The notes under the pieces: model-generated
What the model was told of the DNA's origin: nothing
The model's database searches: none
The model's input: the letters and a program-made list of their open reading frames with translations, nothing else
Source of the DNA: Spiractinospora alimapuensis
GTDB taxonomy: Bacteria; Actinomycetota; Actinomycetes; Streptosporangiales; Streptosporangiaceae
DNA length: 64,000 nt
Direction of reading: 5' to 3'
NCBI RefSeq assembly: GCF_018437505.1
Contig: NZ_CP072467.1
Coordinates: forward strand, 496,001-560,000
Part shown: piece by piece, positions 59,753 through 64,000 of the stretch
How positions within the stretch are numbered: position 1 is the stretch's first letter
Layout: each line of letters starts with the position of its first letter
Program-made: the position numbers and the translations under genes

Positions 59753-59832
59753 GATCGGGGGTCCTCCCTGGTGGGTACTACCGTGGGGGATGATCGGTAC
59801 GAATCGATCCCGGATGTGGCATGGAGGACCGA

Positions 59833-60669
59833 ATGGCCCAGCGAGGTGCACGCACGTCGCGATCGACCTGTTCCGGACTGGTCGTGCACACCGAACGACT
59901 CACACCGCACATGCACCGCGTGGTCCTCGGCGGTCCGGGACTCGACGACTTCACCGCCGGTGAGTACACCGACCACTACGTCAAGCTGCTATTCCCCCAC
60001 CCCGATGTCACCTATCCCGAGCCGTTCGACATGGCGGGGATCCGCCAGACGTTCCCCCGCGACCAGTGGCCGGTGACGCGGACCTACACGGTCCGCGCCT
60101 GGGATCCCGTCGCGCGGGAGTTGACCATCGACTTCGTGATCCACGGGGACCGCGGGATCGCTGGGCCGTGGGCCGTCAACGCCCGCGTCGGCGACGAGAT
60201 CCACCTGTTGGGGCCTGGCGGCGCCTACACACCGGACCCGGAGGCGGACCGTCACCTGCTCGCCGGCGACGAGAGTGCCCTCCCGGCGATCGCCGCGGCG
60301 GTGGAGCGGATGCCCGCCGGCGCGGAGTTCCACGCGCTGGTCGAGGTGCCCTCTCCCGAGGAGGAACAGAAGGTGGCCTCGCCGGACGGACGTGGCGTGG
60401 TGTGGCTCCACCGTGGCGACCGCCGTGTCGGGGAACTGCTCGTCGACGCCGTGCGTGGGCTCGCCCTGCCCAACGACGACATCCACGCCTTCGTCCACGG
60501 CGAGGCCGGCTTCGTCAAGGAGCTGCGCCGCCACCTGCGCATCGAACGGGAGATCCCCCGCGAACGCCTGTCCGTCTCCGGCTACTGGCGGTTGGGACAC
60601 GACGAGGACGCGTGGCAGTCGTCGAAGACGGAGTGGAACGCGGCGGTCGAGGCCGAGCAGGAGGCCTGA
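59833..60669 (+). CDS. Siderophore-interacting protein (FAD/NADPH)
   Basis: 278 residues from ATG 59833 (GGAGG six bases before; ATG 59821 is less well placed). FAD-binding RTYTVRAWDPVARELTIDF and a C-terminal SIP domain (LLAGDESALPAIAAAVERM, SVSGYWRLGHDEDAW). Reduces ferric siderophore complexes in the cytosol. No siderophore genes or obvious iron box nearby. Confidence 0.9.
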   Translation: MAQRGARTSRSTCSGLVVHTERLTPHMHRVVLGGPGLDDFTAGEYTDHYVKLLFPHPDVTYPEPFDMAGIRQTFPRDQWPVTRTYTVRAWDPVARELTIDFVIHGDRGIAGPWAVNARVGDEIHLLGPGGAYTPDPEADRHLLAGDESALPAIAAAVERMPAGAEFHALVEVPSPEEEQKVASPDGRGVVWLHRGDRRVGELLVDAVRGLALPNDDIHAFVHGEAGFVKELRRHLRIEREIPRERLSVSGYWRLGHDEDAWQSSKTEWNAAVEAEQEA

Positions 60670-60743
60670 GAGTACCGTCCCGGAGTTGACGCCCACGAGC
60701 CGACGGCGCCGCCGGAGGCCACGACACGACTGAGGTGACCGTG

Positions 60744-61379
60744 ATGGGACAACGGGAGAACCAGATCGACCGCGTGCACCGCGTGGTGGGACGCGCCACC
60801 GTCGACGGTGGGCCAGGCTACGTCGTCACGCTCGACCAGACGTACGAAACCGACGTCGCGGACCTGTGGGACGCCTGCACCACGGCCGAACGGCTCTCCC
60901 GCTGGCTCGGACCAGTGACCGGAGAGCTCACGCTCGGGCGGCGGTACCAGATCCAGGACAACGCCGGGGGAACGATCCAACGCTGCGAGCGTCCGAGAGA
61001 ACTCGCGCTCACCTGGGAGTTCGACGGTGAGGCCACCCTCCTCGAGGTCCGGCTGACGCCGGAGGGCACGGATCTGGCGCGGTTGGAGCTGCGACACCAC
61101 GCACCCGACAACGAGTTCTGGCGTCGCTACGGTCCCGGGGCCACCGGTACGGGGTGGGAGTACGCCTTGTTCGTGCTCGCGGGGTACATCGAAGGATGGG
61201 GCGACGACATGGCGGCGGAGGAGGCCTGGTTCTCATCGCCGGAAGGGCAGCGTTTCACCGCCGATTCCAGCCAGCGGTGGGCGGACGCGGCGACCACCGC
61301 CGGCGAGGACCCGGCTCTCGCCACGCTTCGTGCCCGGCGCGTCACCGCGTTCTTCACCGGCCAGCCGGAACCGGAGTAG
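60744..61379 (+). CDS. SRPBCC domain protein
   Basis: 211 residues from ATG 60744 (GAGGTGA before). AHSA1-like helix-grip region YVVTLDQTYETDVADLWDAC and RLSRWLGPVTGELTLGRRY, then an extra C-terminal helical part (about 150-211) beyond the usual domain. Ligand unknown. Single gene. Confidence 0.87.
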   Translation: MGQRENQIDRVHRVVGRATVDGGPGYVVTLDQTYETDVADLWDACTTAERLSRWLGPVTGELTLGRRYQIQDNAGGTIQRCERPRELALTWEFDGEATLLEVRLTPEGTDLARLELRHHAPDNEFWRRYGPGATGTGWEYALFVLAGYIEGWGDDMAAEEAWFSSPEGQRFTADSSQRWADAATTAGEDPALATLRARRVTAFFTGQPEPE

Positions 61380-61452
61380 GCCCGGAACCCAGGTGATAGG
61401 GCCCGGTGGTGGGCCGCTGGCTGTTCGCGGCCGGCGACGGCGTCCTCAGGCG

Positions 61453-61458
61453 TAGACT
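61453..61458 (+). promoter_or_regulatory. Possible -10 hexamer (TAGACT) of the structured-leader transcript
   Basis: TAGACT lies about 138 bases before ATG 61596, so a transcript from it would include the whole three-stem element. No good -35 box is evident. Confidence 0.35.
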
Positions 61459-61512
61459 GTCGTCCTGATCACGAGTTGAGGGAGGTGAGTCCGATTTCGT
61501 CAGCAGGAGGTC

Positions 61513-61575
61513 GAGGGCACTCACCACACCCGAACGTGGCTGTCGCGGCGTAGCGGGACGCCGCCGAGTGCCCTC
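61513..61575 (+). promoter_or_regulatory. Structured leader RNA candidate (three-way junction)
   Basis: Outer stem GAGGGCACTC (61513-61522) / GAGTGCCCTC (61566-61575), ten perfect pairs. Inside are CCAC (61524-61527) / GTGG (61536-61539) and GCGGCGT (61545-61551) / ACGCCGC (61558-61564). The ribosome site GGAAGG lies 7 bases downstream of the outer stem. I cannot match it to a known riboswitch class. Confidence 0.55.
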
Positions 61576-61595
61576 CACGCTGGAAGGCATTCACC

Positions 61596-62381
61596 ATGAT
61601 CCCACTCAACGTCTCCCAGACCGAGGTCATCGACCGGCTACGCGGAGCCGGATGCGTCTTCGCCGAGGACGAGACGTCGATCCTCGTCTCCTCCGCTCGC
61701 GACGCCGCCGAGCTCCTTGAGATGGTGCGGCTGCGGGAACGCGGGCGCCCCCTGGAACACGTGGTGGGGTGGGCCGAGTTCCACGGGATCCGCGTGCTCG
61801 TCGACCCGGGGGTCTTCGTGCCCCGCCGCCGCACCGAGTTCCTCGTCGATCGAGCTGTCGCGCTCACGGGCGACGACGCCGTCGTCGTGGACCTCTGCTG
61901 TGGATCCGGGGCAATCGGCCTCGCGGTCGCGGCGCTCCGTCACGGCGTCGACCTGCACCTCAGTGACGTGGAACCGGCCGCGGTGCGCTGTGCCCAGCGC
62001 AACGCCACTCCGGCCGGCGCAGCGGTCCACCAGGGGGACCTCTTCGAGGCTCTGCCGTCGGACCTGCGAGGAGGAGTCGACGTCCTGTTGGCCAACGTGC
62101 CCTACGTGCCGTCGGCGGAGATCGAGTTCCTGCCGCGGGAGGCACGCGGGCACGAACCCGTCCTCACCCTGGACGGCGGGGGCCACGGCCTCGACGTCCT
62201 GCGCCGTGTCGCCGCCACGGCACTCGAGTGGCTCGCCCCGCATGGACACCTCTTCGTGGAGGTCAGTGAGAACCAGGCCAGGCCAGCAAGGGCGATCGCC
62301 CACGCGGAGGGCATGCGCGCGTGGACGGTGACGTGCCAGGAGCTGGGGGCCACCGTGCTCATCGCCACCCCGCCGGCCTGA
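61596..62381 (+). CDS. PrmC/HemK-related protein (glutamine-N5) methyltransferase-like
   Basis: 261 residues behind GGAAGG. Class I methyltransferase with motif I VVDLCCGSGAIGLAVAA near 93, and the catalytic-loop tetrapeptide reads NVPY, not the NPPY of true HemK, typical of the PrmC-related family of unknown target. VGWAEFHGIRVLVDPGVFVP in the N-domain is shared with PrmC. Preceded by a structured leader. Substrate unknown. Confidence 0.88.
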   Translation: MIPLNVSQTEVIDRLRGAGCVFAEDETSILVSSARDAAELLEMVRLRERGRPLEHVVGWAEFHGIRVLVDPGVFVPRRRTEFLVDRAVALTGDDAVVVDLCCGSGAIGLAVAALRHGVDLHLSDVEPAAVRCAQRNATPAGAAVHQGDLFEALPSDLRGGVDVLLANVPYVPSAEIEFLPREARGHEPVLTLDGGGHGLDVLRRVAATALEWLAPHGHLFVEVSENQARPARAIAHAEGMRAWTVTCQELGATVLIATPPA

Positions 62382-62470
62382 CCGGCGAGCAGCCTGTTGC
62401 CGTCGGCTGACGGGAACGGGTGACCTCCTCGGGACACCGATCGCGACGTTGGGGGTGGGCGCCGCGAGGG

Positions 62471-63475
62471 TTAGCGTCCTCCGCCCCCGCCACCACCACC
62501 GCCGGCGCCGCCACCTCCCCCACCGCTGAACCCGCCACCTCCACCGCCGCTGAATCCTCCTCCGTGGTAGCCATGGTGACTGGACCCACGGTTGATGCCG
62601 GTGGACCCACCTCGCCTCCTGCGATTGCGGACGAGCCCAAGGCCGACCATGACGAAGACCGCGACCACGAACCACGTCTGGGAATCGCGGTACCAGGGTC
62701 TGTCCTGCCCGTCCGCGTACGCCGTGCCGCCGGTCTGGGACTCCGGATGCTCGGACGACACGGCCGGCGGTTCGTCCAGCTCCAGGTCCTCGGCGGGAAA
62801 CGTGAGATCGACGCTCATCGCGTCTCCCGGAACGATGGTGTCGTGCGTGGCGGTGACGGTCCCACCGTCGGAGGACACGCGATCGCAGGGCGTTGTCACT
62901 CCCCGTTCGCCCGCGTAGCAGTTCGTGGCGTTCGGAGCGTGAGGCAGCGTCACCGTAGTATTCACGTCGCGCACGGGGATCGCCCAGCCGCCGCCGACAA
63001 CGTCGAGGAACAGACGGGCGTCGCCGTTCGGGGTGGCGACGAGCAGCGAACGGTACTCATAGGTGATCTCGTACGTCGGTGTCCCCGCCATCCCCTCCTC
63101 GCCGATCTCGATCTCGGTCTCGGAGGGCCCCGTGTCAATTTCGGATCTCTCACCTGCCGCGTCCGTCACCTGAACGTTCGCCAGTCCGAGGTCCCGCTCG
63201 GCGGAGCCGGCGATGCTCGCGTGGTGCGGAAGGGAACGGAGGACCGACGCGTGATCGTCACCGAACGCGTAGGTGAGTCGCTCGGTGACTCGCACCGTGC
63301 CCTCCTCGTCAACCGCGACGTCGACCTCGAACGCCGTCACCGCCCGTTCCCCCTCAGCGTCCGCCAGAGCGGGCGTTGGGAGGAGGAGCGCGGTGGCGAA
63401 GCCGCCAGCGAGAGCCATCAATAGGCGACGCACGCGCCAGAGACCGTTGGTGCTACCACCGCGCGGGAGATCCAT
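62471..63475 (-). CDS. Short DUF2207-type membrane protein with Gly-rich tail
   Basis: 334 residues from ATG 63475. Signal-like segment (LLMALAGGFATALLLPTPAL), an outside DUF2207 domain (FEVDVAVDEEGTVRVTERLT, PTYEITYEYRS), one membrane span (WFVVAVFVMVGLGLV), and a C-terminus of Gly/Ser repeats ending in a run of Gly. The usual DUF2207 protein has several more spans and a cytosolic domain, so this is a reduced form. Function unknown. Confidence 0.82.
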   Translation of the reverse strand: MDLPRGGSTNGLWRVRRLLMALAGGFATALLLPTPALADAEGERAVTAFEVDVAVDEEGTVRVTERLTYAFGDDHASVLRSLPHHASIAGSAERDLGLANVQVTDAAGERSEIDTGPSETEIEIGEEGMAGTPTYEITYEYRSLLVATPNGDARLFLDVVGGGWAIPVRDVNTTVTLPHAPNATNCYAGERGVTTPCDRVSSDGGTVTATHDTIVPGDAMSVDLTFPAEDLELDEPPAVSSEHPESQTGGTAYADGQDRPWYRDSQTWFVVAVFVMVGLGLVRNRRRRGGSTGINRGSSHHGYHGGGFSGGGGGGFSGGGGGGAGGGGGGGGGR

Positions 63476-63590
63476 GGCCGTTGGACGGCCGACTCCGCGA
63501 ATTGGTTCCCGATCCCGCTGGCGACGGGCGTGCGCGTGGTTCGCCCGCCGCCAGCGGGATGTGAACGCCCCTTGGGGTGAAGCTGTCACG

Positions 63591-64000
63591 TCAGCGACCT
63601 CGCCCGCCTCCGCCGCCGCGTCCCGCTCCGCCTCGCCCGCCTCCCCCGCTCGATCGTCCGCCGCCGGAACGTCCTCCGCCGCCACGGCTGGAGCCCCCGC
63701 CCCCTCTGGAGCTTCTCCCGCCACCGAAGGATCGCCCGGAGTTCCAGGTCGGGTTGTACCCACTGCCGCCGCCGGAGTCCTCGTCGTCGCGGTCACTGTT
63801 GCGAACGCTCACGGCGATCAGCACGATGAAGACGGCGACGACGAGGAGCATTACGAACCCGGGGTCGCTGAACAACGAAGAGGATCCATCGTCATCGTCG
63901 TCGTCTTCAGCGCTTGAGGTCGTGGGGAGTTGGGTCGGCACGGAGGGCGTGTGGCGACCGGCTGGGTCGGAGCGCGTCGAGGAGGCCAACTCGATGTCCC
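63591..64000 (-). CDS. Membrane protein with Gly/Ser-rich tail, partial (5' end beyond window)
   Basis: The frame continues past the window edge (GDIELASSTR), so the true start is not seen; TTG 63989 is only an apparent start. It has a stretch of Asp (DDDDDD), one span (FVMLLVVAVFIVLIAV) and a Gly/Arg/Ser-rich tail much like that of the neighbouring DUF2207 gene, so it is probably a tandem relative of it. Confidence 0.7.
   Translation of the reverse strand, partial: DIELASSTRSDPAGRHTPSVPTQLPTTSSAEDDDDDDGSSSLFSDPGFVMLLVVAVFIVLIAVSVRNSDRDDEDSGGGSGYNPTWNSGRSFGGGRSSRGGGGSSRGGGGRSGGGRSSGGGGRGGAGRGGGGGRGR

Noticed and set aside
62481-62570. Gly-rich repeats considered as a CRISPR or tandem DNA repeat
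   Set aside because: They are low-complexity codons of a protein tail, with irregular unit length and no spacers.
63591-63720. Second Gly/Ser-rich stretch considered as a tandem repeat array
   Set aside because: Same reason: coding low complexity of a membrane protein tail.

Overview
The window is 64 kb of very GC-rich DNA from an actinomycete. Short leaderless-type promoters, F420-dependent oxidoreductases, an ECF41 sigma factor, WhiJ/AbaA-type XRE plus DUF397 regulatory loci and a HAIR (HspR) operator all point to Actinobacteria. The mix would fit a Nocardiopsis-like or streptosporangial genome, but the genus is inference. I found no rRNA, tRNA, phage, insertion sequence or CRISPR array. 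It reads as a chromosomal accessory arm made of small one- to three-gene units, many with their own regulator.

Layout: 0-6 kb holds a frameshifted quinone-type dehydrogenase, a Uma2 protein, thiaminase TenA under a TPP riboswitch, an ECF41 sigma factor, an LLM oxidoreductase, a formyltetrahydrofolate cyclo-ligase homologue and a methyltransferase. 6-10 kb holds a DesK/NarL-type two-component system divergent from a DevC/DevA-like ABC exporter, with a nested inverted repeat between them. 10-13 kb holds a broken SRPBCC gene, a PaiB-like protein, ribonuclease Z and a truncated multicopper oxidase. 13-15 kb is an AbaA-like locus (RsbW-type ATPase, XRE, DUF397). 15-21 kb holds TetR, a GltS-type glutamate carrier, a membrane protein, a hydrolase divergent from a CGNR regulator, and a small gene under a HAIR operator. 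21.5-24.8 kb is a cobalamin-riboswitch-controlled binding-protein/permease/ATPase operon whose permease is interrupted by a G8 tract.

25-48 kb is a run of small metabolic units: SDR, DUF1062, MFS/AraC, MarR/FAD monooxygenase, PPOX, acetyltransferases, four VOC proteins, a CGNR/SRPBCC pair, LysE, a GH114 lipoprotein, a StyA-like flavoprotein, two tandem metallophosphoesterases and a GAF regulator divergent from an NDH-2-like enzyme. 48.3-51.4 kb is the most unusual region. Three tiny overlapping genes, two of them diverged copies of each other, face an XRE regulator followed by four different DUF397 genes, two of which share a repeated promoter module. 51.4-64 kb holds TetR/MFS, a CapA-like protein, a secreted SGNH hydrolase, TetR/saccharopine-dehydrogenase-like, an MmyB-type regulator, a siderophore-interacting protein, an SRPBCC protein, a PrmC-like methyltransferase behind a structured leader, and two short DUF2207-like membrane proteins, the last cut by the window edge.

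Recurrent themes are divergent regulator/target pairs with palindromes in the shared promoter, and a TANNNT hexamer 6-7 bases before the start codon of at least ten genes, which implies leaderless mRNAs. There is also a small set of damaged genes: three single-locus frameshifts and one truncation.
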